The position numbers and the translations under genes were made by a program. From Niebla homalea (taxonomy: Eukaryota; Ascomycota; Lecanoromycetes; Lecanorales; Ramalinaceae): a DNA stretch of 64,000 nucleotides. Shown here one piece after another: positions 25,116-38,251 of this stretch. The notes beneath the pieces are model-generated. The model ran no database searches and was not told where the DNA came from. It saw only the letters and a program-made list of their open reading frames with translations. The DNA lies in NCBI GenBank assembly GCA_019925105.1, contig JAHGAU010000023.1, positions 558,001 to 622,000 of the forward strand. The letters are read 5' to 3'. Within the stretch, counting starts at the first letter, position 1; each line of letters begins with the position of its first letter.

Positions 25116-28100
25116 CTTCATATCCCCTTATTTATACTTATTTTTTCTGAATCTTTATTATACTTTTACTTCCCTTTTTTTTTAGTTTTTCGTTTCTGAC
25201 TACGTTTATTAAAGTAACTATTTATTCTTTTTTTTCCTTCCCTTTTTTTTAATTTTTAAATTTATATTTTCTTAAGATTTTTAATATATTAAAATATAAA
25301 AGTAATTAAAATAAAAATATTAAAAAAACGGTATTATATTATTTATATATACTTCCTCCCTTTAATTTATATTATTTATAATTATAACGGTTTTTAAAGG
25401 ATTAAAATATTCCTTATTTATACTTACCGGATTTTAATTTTTTTTATTATTTTTAACTTTAACTTATCGGAGGGTTTAAAGTACCCGGTATATAATATAA
25501 ATACTTTAAGATAATCCTTATAAAATAAGTTAAATATAAAAGCTTTATTTATCCTTTTTAATATATATAAAACTCTATACTTTCCTATAAAGTTTTTAAT
25601 AATAAATAGTCCGACTTAATAAAACTTAAGTTTCCCAAGATTAAGGGTAAAATCCCGTTATATACTTAATTTTTTTCCTTTAACGGGTTTTAATTTTATA
25701 TCCTTTTATTATAACGTTTTTTATATTAGTCTTTTATTACGTTTAATTTTTTTTATAATTCCTCCTTAATACTTGCCCGGTCTATTATAAATCTTTAGAT
25801 AACTTTATATATTGCTTTTTCTAAAAACGGTATTATTTTTTTTATAATATATATTTTAACTTTTAATTTAATTACGTTCCGTTTATATATTATATTTAAC
25901 TTAACTTTAAAGAAAATATTAATAAAAGCATATTTTAAATATTTAATATATTTTAAGTTAATATTTAATATTATTAATCTTCTTACTTATATTTAATTAT
26001 ACTTTTATTAAGTTTACGTTTTCTTTATTACGTTTTATTAAATTTAATTATTAAACTTTATTATATTTATTATTTTATATATTATATTTAATATAAAGAT
26101 AAATTAAATATTATATAACCGGAGAAAGCTTTTTATTTTTTTACTTATAAATATTTTCTTAATATTTATATATATTATAACGGATTTTAAGTAATAATTT
26201 ATATATTTTTTTAACGCAATAATTACGTTTTTTATTTTAATTATCGTAATATAGAATAATTATATAAATCGTAAGAAATAATCTATTATATTAAAGACGT
26301 ATTAAAGACCGCTTTATATTTATTTAAAAGGGTGAATAAGGTCCGCCTTAAATAAATTAAAAAAAGTTTTTATTTTAATTGGACTTAATAAAACCGTACG
26401 GCTTCCGTATATTTACTTTATATAAGTTAAATACCTTTATATATATTTTATAATATCCTTTATTATATCCGGTTATTAATAATAATACCGTAATTTCCTT
26501 AATATAATTTTTAATAAGAAATATTCCGTATTATTATAAACTTCTTTAAATATTTATATTTTTTTTTATTAAATATATTATTTAACGGTTTCTATATTAA
26601 GAAAGTAACTTATTAATAATTAAATGAAACTTATAGTTTATAAGTTATTTATTAAATTTAACTCGGTAAATTATATTTTTCTTTTTTAACTTTATTTTTA
26701 TTTTAAAATATTTAATAATATCAGTATATTAATCGTTATTTTTATAATAAAAAAATTTTTAAGTTTTAATAACTCTATAAGTTTATAATCGATTTATATA
26801 TATTCTATTTCGTAATTATTATTTAATTTTATATTATATATCCGTACCGGCTTATTATCGATTATCCTTTATAACTATAATTCTTTTATATTTATTTTCT
26901 TCCTTTTATTTATGTTTTTCCTTATTAATTTTCCTTTTACGTTTTAAGTTAATTAACCCTTTAATTATTATATTGTAATTCGTATATTGTTATAAATATT
27001 AATTTTATTTTTCTTCGCTTTTTTAAAAACTCCTTTAATATAACGTAATATCTTCCTTTATTATTCTTTTAGAATTATATTATATTATTTTTATTTTTTT
27101 ATACCTTAAAGGCTATTTTCTTTATTATTTTATTAAGTATATAATTTAAATTATTAAATAATGCTTTTAATAAGTTATCCGCCGCTTTATTAATCTTTCC
27201 TTTAATATATTCGATTTTAATATATAGTTTTTTTAACTTATTTATTTATTTTACGAAAATATTCTTATAATATTTTATATTTATAAACTTTATAAGTAAC
27301 TTATAATCTATATATATAATTAAAACTTTTTTTATATTTAATATATAAAAGAACTTTTCCTTAAATATAATAGTAACTATTAATTCTTATTTATAAATAT
27401 CGTAATTATGTTTTACTTTATTTATTGTATATAAATTATAAATAAGTAAAACGGTATAATCGTTTTTAAACTTAAATAATATAGTATCCGGCTCCGTATT
27501 TTAAGGTATTAATATATATATAGACCGGTATCTTTAAATCTTATTTAAATAAAGCTTTAACTTCCGTTATTATGTTTTGTATAAGTTAAAATAATATATT
27601 TTCTAACTTTTTTTATCTTTACTTTATATTTCCGGTTAAACGGGTAAGTAAGCGGGCTATTTTTATAAAGTTTTTAATTTATTTTCTTATTATATTAATA
27701 ATATTTAAAAATCCTTTAACGTCTCTTATATTTTACGGTATAGGTTAATTAAGTATCTTTTTATACTTTTTAGGTTTAATTTATATACGTCCCTTTACTT
27801 TATGGTCTTTTTTTAATATTTTAATTTTTATTATATTCATTTTTAGCTTATTAAATAATAACTTTAACTTTAATTATAAAATTAGCGGAAAGAAGTAATT
27901 TTTTAAGAAGGTAAACTGCTTTTTTTATATTCCGTATACTTTAAAGATATTATTAAAATAAAAAATTAAATTGATAAGGTTATATTCCCTTTTAAAAATA
28001 ATGAAAAATAACTCCGGATTTAATTTAAAGATAGTTTTTAATATAGTATTTATAAGTTTAATAAAGATAAATAAAGACGTACGTATTCCTTAAGGTATCC

Positions 28101-30957
28101 CTATTAATTATAGCTATTTAATGTTTAATACGTTAAAAATAAGATAATATTAATTATCGGAATATACTTTTATTGCTTAATATTTATATTTTATATCCGT
28201 TTAAAAAAAGTCTTATACAATAAAATTCCCAGTAAATTATATATTCTTTTTATTAACTCTATATAAGAGGCGGATAACACTTTATATATAAAGTAATAAT
28301 TAAATATAAGTTTCAGTTCGACTTTATTTTTTTTTATAAGTATAAAAAGTACGTTTTATATACTTATTTGTTTATTTATCTATATATATTTCTTATATAT
28401 ATTTAACTTAATTCCTTATTATACGATCGTTTTAAGTTATTACTTTTTATTACTTAATAATTTTTTAATAATAACTTTATATAACTTAATCTTTAATTTT
28501 AATATTATTTTATATAAAAGTAAATCCGTTATTAGGATCTTATATAATTCTTTTATATTTATATTTTTATACGTTAATAATACTTAAAGTATCTTAAGTT
28601 ATACTTAATTATTTAAGATAATATCCCTTAATATAATGTTTTTTTCTTTTACTTATATTTATAGCCTTTTATATAACTTTAAAGTATTAATTTTTTATTA
28701 TTATTTTTTAATTCATTAAGAATATAATTTATAATAGCTTTATCTTAATATTTACTTTTTTATTTTATAGTTTTAAAGTTAACTTATTTATTACTTTATA
28801 TACGTATTTTAAATAGACTTAATAAATATTATATTTATACTTTAACAATCTTTAATAAATTATTAAGTTATCGGGTTATTTAGTTTTTAGGATTATACTT
28901 TTTATAGTAAATAAATAGTTCTTATTATTTTCTTTTTTTTATTTATTTTATTTTCTTTTTTATATTATTATAATATATAGCTTTTTTTTTATTACTGGTT
29001 TTTTTAATTTATTTATTATTTTTTTAATATATATAATCGTCCGTCTTTATTATTATAAGTATTATTAACTTAATTAATATTGTTTCTTCTTCGTATATTA
29101 TATATTCTTTATATTATTTAATATTATTTTATATAATTAATAATAACTTTAAGTATTATTTTTTTTCTTCGTTTATTTTATTAAGTATTAAGTTTATAAA
29201 TTTAATTAATTTCCACTTTTATTTAATAAGTTACTATTAATATAAAATAAAGCTTATTTCTAATTTTAAATTATTAGTTGGATTATTTATTAAATTTTTT
29301 TTAACTTTTTTATTGTTTCTTTAATGCTTCCGAACTTTTTATTATCTCCTAGGTATTCCCGTTACCGTTTTATTCCTTTCGATTCTTTTAAACTTTTACT
29401 TAATCGTTCCTATTTACTTCTTATTTAACTTATTTTTTCTGTTTTTTCTTATTACTTTAATTTACTTTTAATCTTCTTTTACTTATTCCGATTATTTCTT
29501 ATATATTTTTTCTTCTCCTTAAATATATAAATATACCCTTTTTTTTATTAACTGGTTATTAAAATATACGCCCTTAAAACCGACCTTATTCTTTAAACAT
29601 TTTCTTTTCTTATAGTTTGTTAATCTTTATTATTTTTTTTATTTTTTAACTTAATCTTTAAGCTTTTTTTATTACTTTTATACTTAAATAAGTTTAATTT
29701 AGTTTCTTCTTTTAATATTATTACGTTTTTATAATATAACTTCTTATATATTAATTTTTAACGTATTTTACTTAATAAACGTATTTAAGGTTTACGCAAT
29801 TAAATATTTTCTTTATAAATAATATTCTTAATCTTTAATATCTTTATTTAAATCTTAAAGTTAACTATATTTAATATTAATTATAAGAATCTTAATAAGA
29901 TATTATAATTTAAGTTATTTTTTAATATTATAAATATTTATACCGATTTAATTTTTCTTATAACTCGGATATTAAATATAACCTATATATAAAGTAATAT
30001 ATAGTCTCCGTTTATTATTAATATATTTAAGTAATTAACTTTAAGTAATTTTAAATGTTTTTTTTCATCCGTAATTCTTTTATTATACTTAAGTTAATTA
30101 TAATAATATCCGATCCTTAATCGGTTTTTATATTAAGTAATTTTTTTATTTATTTTAGTTAATAAATAATTATTATTTTTATAAAGTATATTTATTTATT
30201 CTTATTAAATATAACTTTAAAATTTTATCTTAAGCTTACGATTACGATATTATTAATTTTAAGTTATTTATTCTGAATCGTTTTTTATATTTTTTTTCCG
30301 TTATTCTTAAGAACTTCCTTAATAACTATAATCTTTTATAACGTATACGGTTAAGGTTTAATACGTTTTTTATAAGTCGGCTTATCTTTTTTCTAAAGTA
30401 TAATAAAAGTTATATTAAATATATCGTAAAGAATATAATATTATTAATTAATAAGATCTACTTAACGTTTAAGGTTTATTCCCTTAATAACTTAATAATT
30501 TATTAAAGTTTTTTTTCCCCCCGGTTTTCGCCTTTTTTTTTTGGCTTCCCCTTTATTCGCTCCTTAATTTATATAAGTTTAATTTTTTTTTTCTTTTAAA
30601 TTATTATCTTTAATTTATTATTACTTCGCTGCTATATTTATTATTATGTTTACTTTATAGTTAACGTTTTTATTAGGGGGGTGTTTTTTTAATAGTGGTG
30701 GCTTTATAATTAAAGCCGTTAACTATTTTTTTATTATTAACCTTATTAAGGACCTTTCTTTCTTCCTGTATAATTAAAGCGATAATTATTACGTTTATTA
30801 ATACGTTTAATTAATCGTTAAACGGTATAATTATAAATAATAATAATAGTCGGTAATTTATATTATAGTACCCGTTTTTATTATCTTAAGACTTCTTTTA
30901 TATATATCTTTTTTCGTTAAAGCTTACGTTATTTCCGTTATATCCTTATTTATACCC
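25116..30957 (-). pseudogene. RIP-mutated retroelement with a gypsy-like reverse transcriptase
   Basis: T-rich on the plus strand and unreadable there. On the minus strand around 28260-27600 a frame reads FFIIFKREYNLINLIFYFNN, then VYGI-KKQFTFLKNYFFP, then KLKLLFNKLKMNIIKIK. I take this as an RT palm and thumb with Y(F)xDD mutated to YFNN. The pattern resembles gypsy-group RTs from ascomycetes. No LTR was found at either end. Before element A inserted, this sequence would have continued into 10133 and leftward. Subfamily uncertain. Confidence 0.55.
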
Positions 30958-32013
30958 GGAGGCCAGTCCAAGCGTGTGCGAACTCCCGCCAGGCGTAAGA
31001 GAGACCGAGACCAAGAGGATTTAGAGAGTAAAGGCTATAGCGATCGCCTTATAAGCCACGATAAAGTAGATTAAACGCTAACGGAAATATAAGGACTTTA
31101 TACCTTAAGGTTATTGTTACCTAGCTCTTAACGATAAAAAGATTACCGATAACTATTTCCACCGCTATAGTATTATAAGGAAGGATAATAACGTATTAAT
31201 AATCCAACTCCGGACGGGTAAAAACGGTTTAACTTACTTCTTATTTATTATATATACCGGAGGTTAAATAAACGCCGGATATAAATACGGATAAAGGAAA
31301 TAAAATACCGTATATATCCTTATTTTATATCCTTTATTTACTGAAGTTAAGCTAAAACTTATAATAAAGGTTAATATTTATAATTACCGTTAAATACTAT
31401 TTATAAAGTAAAATATACGGGCGGCCGTTAAGTTTATAATATTTATTAAGTTATTAACGTAATTTAACCTTACCGCGAAGATAAATAAGGTTATTAAAAA
31501 TTTAATTAACGAGTTTTATTACCGGTTTAAATCTTTAAGATAACGGCGTAAAAGCTATACTTAATAAAAAGCTTAAAGATATAATATTAATATAATATAA
31601 GAAAAAGGTATAATAGTATCGGCGGCGATAATAACGAAAAAATAAAAGGCATATATATCGGTAAAAGTATTTAAAGGTATAACTTAATATTAATACTAGG
31701 TAAATCGGTGAAGATACGGAAGAGTTATAGGTCCGAAAATAACCTTTATAATAATACGGTCGTAATATTATAGATTTCCTTAATAAAGTTAAAACGTAAG
31801 AGTTATATAAATTAATCGCTACTTTTTAAATAACCGTTAATGCTTTTTACCTTAAAAGGTAATAGGTAAAGGTTTGGTAAATACCGTTTTTTCGCCTTAA
31901 CGTTATAAATATCAGGTTTTTACGGTTATTAAAAAGGTTAAAAGACCGCGTATTAAGGAACGCCGGAATTAGCTTAGCTAGATCCGTAATATAAATAAAT
32001 CAATCAATCAATC
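30958..32013 (+). mobile_element. 5'-truncated LINE (Tad1-like), 3' end of ORF2 plus 3' UTR and (AATC) tail
   Basis: At 31191-31338 the plus strand reads ALIIQLRTGKNGLTYFL followed by a decayed C-x-C, H, C knuckle (YKYG, TVYILILYP), the C-terminal signature of Tad1-clade ORF2. The first ~100 bp (30958-31060) are unmutated, with normal CpA content and an open frame (QSKRVRTPARRKRDRDQEDL). The 3' end is GAACGCCGGAATTAGCTTAG, then AAATAAATC with ATCA repeats. The same terminal sequence ends another LINE piece at 54.1 kb. Not functional. Confidence 0.75.
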
Positions 32014-35000
32014 CTTATTTATAGTTTATATATTTTTCCGTTAAAAATATGTTATAATACTTATAGTAAATAAAATATAATTTTATATTAAATAACTTAA
32101 AATTAATTAATATAAAGGTCTTTAAACTTAACCGGATTGAATAATTTTACAGTAAATTAATTATTTCTTTTAATATTTTAATTAATATATAAATTTTATT
32201 AATAATTTTACGGCCCTTAATTTATATTTTCCGCTTAATTATTAATATTCTATAAAAATAAATTTTAAAATCGATTTTAATATTTAAGTTATTAAAATAA
32301 TATAACTTATGATAATTATATAAATATTATTTATATTATTAAGACGTCTTAAGATTTCTCGTTTATGCGATTTTAGGGGTATTTAGTTTATCGCGTTCCT
32401 TTTACTTATAATATTTATATAATTCCGTTATAATCGATGTATATTAAATTTACCTTTAACGTAGCTTCTTAAAGGTCTTTATTTATATAACTTAATTAAT
32501 TTATAAATATTTGGACTTTATGATTCACTTTTTTATCCTTTTTTTCCTTCTTAAGTTCCTACTTTTTTTATTCCTTCTATAACCCGTTTTATTTTAAGGT
32601 ATACTTTATAAAGATTAAGTTCTTTATATACGTTTTTTATTAAACGTTTACGGAGCTTTATATCCGTTAAATTATTTTTAAAACGATTAATTACGTTTTT
32701 TAATATATATTTAAATATTTTATTTATTATATTTTCCGGTTTTTTTAATTTAGTATTTTTTCCGTTTAAGTTATATATAATATAGAGTATACGTTTATAA
32801 TAATTAAGGATAAAATTAATCCCTTAAAATAATACTTTAATATTATTTACCGTTTATTCTATAAAATTATTAGGATTTAATTTTCAGAATTTTTAACTTA
32901 ATAGTTTTTAAAAGTTCTTTATATCTTCCTTTATAACGTTATTTATCGCTTTATTTATAAAAAAAACTTTAATTTTTAATTATTTTATTTAATATATTAC
33001 GTCTTTTTTAGGTCTTATATTTATCGTATTTATTTATTAATTAAAAGAAGTATTTTTCCCGATCTTTTTTCGTACGTTATAAATCCATTTTTATATATTA
33101 TTCGGTTTATTTTTTTTACTTATTTAATTCTTTTAATCTATAGAATAAAGTTTTATTCCTAGGTTTTATTATAACTTTTTACTATAAAGTTTCCGATAAT
33201 TTTAAAATAAAAGTTAAGATTATTAATAGTATTACGGAGTCTTTTTCTAAATTTAACTTTATTATTATTATTAAAGAAAATATTCAAAATTGTTTAAGTG
33301 TTTTTTTTACTTTATATATATTAATTAATTCCTTTTTAAATTTAAAGGATTAAGGGATTCTTAATAATATTTTATTACTCTTTAAAAAAAGGTTAATAAA
33401 GTTTATTATTAAGTGGTTTTTAATAACACTTATAATTATTAATAAATACGGGATAGCCCCGTAACTTATATAAATTTATCTTTATTTTTTTATTTTTCAT
33501 TTAATATAAAATAAAAGGGTATTTGTTCTTTTTAATAAAAGAAATAAAATAATAATAAAAAAAGTAATAATATTATAATTGATTCCTTAATTCATATAAT
33601 AATACTTAACTTTATTTTTTTTATTTTAAGGATATTAAGATATATATAAAATACAATATATTATTATTAATATATTATTAATGTTTATATAAGTATTTTA
33701 AAGAAAGAAGTTTACGGTTATTCCAAGTAACTATATTTTATTTTTATTTTTTTTGCTTTTTTTTTTTTTTAAGGAAAGAGTTAAGTTAATATATAATTAT
33801 ATAACGTTAATAAGGTTCCTTTTAATCTTTTAAGTTATTATATAAATATATATAAATTATACCTTATTATAAGTCTAGATTTCTTTTTTAAACTGGAATA
33901 GATTTTAATTATTTATTTTAATCTTCTTTACTTTTTATATAAAAGAATTTTAAGGAAAATACCGTTAAATTAAATAAGTTTTATATCGGTAACCGTTATA
34001 AATTATTATTAATATTCTTAGTATATATATAATATAATTATTATTATAAGTATATTTATTTCTGTTTTCTTTTATTAATTTTTTTAATCGGTTTTATTAC
34101 TTACTTCTTTTTATTATTTACTTTCTTAATTTTCTTTTTAAATTTTTAATTTTTAATTGCTTAATTTATAATTTAAGGTAAAGGGCCTATTACGTTCGGT
34201 TAATATACTATATGGTTTACGGTTATTTCCTAGGAATTCTAAAGACCGGTTTAAATTTCCGTAAATAGTCTAAAACCTAATTACCGCCCAGGTAACTTTT
34301 AGTTTAATAATTTATGTTCTAATAAAAGGCATCTCTTTAAAAAAATATATACGATTATTTAAGCTTTATTGAAGAATCTTATTTTTATTACTTTTATTAT
34401 TAAGATATACGGTTTAATTTAATTACTCCGATAATTATTAAGGAGTCTTATATATTTATTAATATTAAAATACCCGGTATTATTTATAAGTCTTAAAAGA
34501 TTATTTACTTAATATGAAATAATCTTTAAGATTAACTTTATGTCTCTAAAGAATATATATAATACTTTAAATTAAATTAAGGAGTTTTACTTATAATAAA
34601 TAAATTAATTACTTAAAATCGTTTTATAAAACTTACGGTTTAATTACTTAAAATAATTTAATAAGACTTATAATTTAGTTAGGTTTAATTATTTATATTA
34701 ACTTAATAAGTCTTATATTTCGGTTATTATAATCGTTAATTATTAAATAATAATTCTACGTTATTTAAGGTAATTAATTTTTTTTAAGTTTTTTTCTTTA
34801 ATTACTTTAATTTCTTTTATTTTAAGAAAACGGCTTATATTAATATATAAATTATAATTTCCTTAACGATAATCTAGAATATTTAATAATATATACAATT
34901 ATTTTTTAATTAAAATCTGAGCTTATCGTTAATATAAAAGGTATTATTATTTTTTTATAATTAAAACGTTTTAAAAAAGCTATTGTCTCTTTTTACTCTT

Positions 35001-35394
35001 TAATTTTTAATAATTAATAATTGATTAATAAATATTAATAATACTTTAATAATACGTATAAATAAGGTCCCCGTATTAAGTAAGGATAATAATAAGAATA
35101 TCTAAATAAGGGTACTTAAAAAAGGGTTACTTAAATACTTTTTTTTTTCTCGATTTTAATATTTATTTAATAAATAAGTAATAGTTAAAAATATTTTATA
35201 AATATATATAAATCTATAGTTTATTACTTTTATTATATATATATAATATAATAATAATAAAGGTCGGTTTTTTATAATGTTTTTATAATTTTTATTGCCG
35301 TTAATTAAGGAAAAAACATAATAAGTTATTTACAATTAAATCGTATAATTAAACCGAATTCCTTAATATATATAAGTAAATGTTTTCTTAAGAC

Positions 35395-35645
35395 CGTTAG
35401 AAAAGATAAGAAAAAATAAAAAAGTAAAAGTAATAAAATAATAAACAATAATAAAATATAATTAAAAATAGGCCGTAGCCCTTATATAAGTTGGTAAGGT
35501 ATAGGTTACTTACTATGATAATCCGTTATACCCTTCCTTTTTAAAGTATATATGAATCGATTTTACCCTTAGTTAGCCCTTTTGGTGTTTCCCTTTTTTT
35601 ATACACCCATCCGCAAGTTTGGTCCATACTCTCCCCCTTTTCAAA
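35395..35645 (-). repeat. LTR-like repeat Y with adjacent purine tract, pair of 6.2 kb
   Basis: This is the less mutated member of the pair. On the minus strand it reads AAAAGGGGGAGAGTA, TGGACCAAACTTGCGG, TGTATAAAAAAAGGG, and later TTATATAAGGGCTACGGCC. The GC-richer right part (CACCCATCCGCAAGTTTGG on the plus strand) has escaped RIP. An LTR with polypurine tract is the best explanation; the other end of the element was not found. Confidence 0.45.
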
Positions 35646-36158
35646 ACTTTTTATTTATTTAATAATAAATATTAATATACCTTTAACTTTGAAGTTGTAA
35701 AGGAGACTTTAATAATTTATTTTATTAAATTCTTCTATAATATTTAGTGATAATAAGCTGGCGACGTATTTTTCCCCGTAGCCCTACATAATAATAACGT
35801 TGTCAATTAACCTTTTTAATATTGTTTCAATTAAGTAACCTTTTTACGTTCTTATTCATTAATTTAAAAATAAGTTATTTTCTTTTATATAATTATGAAA
35901 ATTTTTAAAATAATAGTTTTAAAGCTTTTTTTAACGTATAAAGGAGTATAATTGGTTAATATATGTTCACTTTTATATAATTTAACATAATTAATTTTTT
36001 AAAGTAATTATTTTAACCTTTTTAAACCTTTTTAGATAATAACCTTAATCTATATACGTTTAAAAAAAATAAGAACGTATATAAATAATGAAAAAATTAT
36101 GATAAGGAATTTATTCGGGATTTTTTTTTATTTTAGAGTTTTATTTTTTTTAAGCAAC

Positions 36159-36319
36159 TGTTACGTGCAGCGCAGGCACACCATAATAGGCATAGCGCAG
36201 GGGCTTAGGGCTATGTATGCTTGGCGCGCACCCACATAAGTAGCAACACCGTCCATAGTTGCAATCCAGGCAGTTACCACTCCACCCTCAATACCTGCAC
36301 TTCGTCTTTTTCCCTGACA
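36159..36319. mobile_element. Solo LTR, 161 bp, target duplication GCAAC
   Basis: It starts TGTTACGTGCAGCGCAGGCA and ends TTTTTCCCTGACA, flanked by GCAAC on both sides (36154-36158, 36320-36324). TG...CA ends plus a 5-bp duplication define an LTR. CpA and TpG are abundant, so it is not RIP-mutated. It shares GCTTGGCGCGCAC with the 162-bp solo LTR at 42687. It sits inside LINE ORF2. Confidence 0.85.
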
Positions 36320-37360
36320 GCAACATATAACTTTATCGATTATTTTATATATAATTATGTTTAAGATCTTTAATAAAATAAGGTATATTGTTCCCGGTAT
36401 ATTATTTAACGTTATTATTAATAGCGGCGGGAAAAAAGCCTTTTTTAACACTTTAATTTTATCTTTAAGTGTTTTTATAATACTTTTTTTAAACCTTTTT
36501 AAAAATAAGAATTTTGGGATTAATTTTCCAGCTTATTTATACCCGTATTTCGTTAACCGTTATACCCTTTCTTTTGAAAGAGATAAGTCATAAACGTTAT
36601 TCCGGAAATATATTTCCTCAATTTTTATAATTATATTCACTTTTAATCTTTTAGGCTGAAGTTAATTCCTTTTAGGTAACTATATATTTATTCCTAAACG
36701 TTTTTTTAGCTTTTTTTAACCAGTTTTATCGCTTTTATATATGTTTTATTTTAATATAATTTCGTTTTTTGAAACGGTTCTATTATTAATATTATTGTTT
36801 TTATTATTTTTTAAGCGTTACTATAATTATATTTATAAATCTATTAATATTAACCTTTAATATTAATACCGGGTAAATAGTCCCCTGAATTATTTTAGCT
36901 ATTTTCTTTTAAACTTTTTTAACGTTAATTATTTTTTATATCTTTTTTTATATTGGCTTTAATATAAGGTTATATTTTTAATATAATATTGATATTACCG
37001 GGATGTAATGAAAGTTATATTAAAGCTCCTTATTCATTATATAATTAATAACCGCCGCTTTAACGTTTTCCGAATTAGATATAAATTTAATAATAGTTTT
37101 ACTCCCCTTATCGCTTTAAATAATTATCCCTTTTAAAATAAGTAAGCTTAACCCTTTATTTTCGGTAACGTTAAGTAATATATTTACTTTTTTATAATAG
37201 GTATTTCTATCCTGTTTAGTTTATCGTTTATAATATAAATTAAAATCTTTTATTATTAGGTTTTTTATAATTATTTATGAAGCTTTTTTTAGCCCTTAAA
37301 GCGTTAATAATTTTACTTTATTGGCCGGGGACGGATTATATATATTATAAATTTATAGGT

Positions 37361-37495
37361 ACTCCCCCAACCGGTACGGGATTAATCCCGCGGGATAGGT
37401 ACGGGACCGGTACGGGATAGGGAATGGGTACCCTTATCCCGTACCGGTAGCAAACGGTATGGGGCGGTACGGGACCGGGAAATGCCAAGATACCG
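37361..37495 (+). repeat. GC-rich palindromic repeat, family ACTCCCCC, copy 2
   Basis: ACTCCCCCAACCGGTACGGG to GGGAAATGCCAAGATACCG. With its flank up to 37621 it is repeated at 37820-38062, including the shared tail GCGGCTCGCTTAATATTAAA. Confidence 0.85.
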
Positions 37496-37621
37496 TTTTA
37501 ATATTTATAGTATAATATATATTAAAATAAATATAAAAAAAATCCTAAAATTCAATAATAGAAGTGAATGTTTCCCCTAAACAGGATTAGCGGCTCGCTT
37601 AATATTAAAAATAATATATTT

Positions 37622-37762
37622 ACTCCCCCAACCGGTACGGTATGGGACGGGATTTGATCATGGTCTTCCCATACCGGCCGGTACGGTATAAGGGTATATC
37701 CCGTTCCCGTACCGTCCCTATACCGCCGGTATAAGACCGGGAAATGCCAAGATCCCGGTGGC
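37622..37762 (+). repeat. GC-rich palindromic repeat, copy 3, left arm of a foldback
   Basis: ACTCCCCCAACCGGTACGGT to CCAAGATCCCGGTGGC. With its flank to 37819 it is the inverted partner of 38055-38251 (copy 5). Confidence 0.85.
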
Positions 37763-37819
37763 AAAAATATAATCCTTAAAAAACGTTATATTTATTTATT
37801 TTAAGTATAAAATATATTT

Positions 37820-37918
37820 ACTCCCCCAACCGGTACGGGATAGGGAAAAGGTACCCTTATCCCGTACCGGTAGCAACGGTATAGGACCGGTACGGAACCG
37901 GGAAATATTAAGATACTA
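37820..37918 (+). repeat. GC-rich palindromic repeat, copy 4, centre of the foldback
   Basis: ACTCCCCCAACCGGTACGGG to GGGAAATATTAAGATACT, partly RIP-mutated at the right end. It lacks part of the internal repeats of the longer copies. Confidence 0.8.
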
Positions 37919-38110
37919 TTATACTATCTATAGTATATAAATAATAATATATACCTTAAAATAACTTAAAATTAAAAAAAAAACTCCAAAAATTCAATAT
38001 TAAAAGTAAATATTTCTTTTAAATAAGCTTAACGGCTCGCTTAATATTAAAAATAATATATTTTATACTTAAAATAAATAAAAATTCCCTTATTTAAAGA
38101 TAATATTTTT

Positions 38111-38251
38111 ACCACCGGGATCTTAACATTTCCCGGTTCCGTACCGGCGGTATAGGGACGGTACGGGAACGGGATATACCCTTATACCGTACCGGCCGGT
38201 ATGGGAAGACCATAATGAAATCCCGTCCCATACCGTCCCGGTTGGGGGAGT
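38111..38251 (-). repeat. GC-rich palindromic repeat, copy 5, right arm of a foldback
   Basis: In reverse orientation: ACCACCGGGATCTTAACATT to CCGGTTGGGGGAGT. It pairs with copy 3. Confidence 0.85.

Noticed and set aside
36161..36593. Open reading frames of 78 and 96 codons on both strands
   Set aside because: The minus one reads the LINE linker through an inserted solo LTR; the plus one is its shadow. Neither is a gene.
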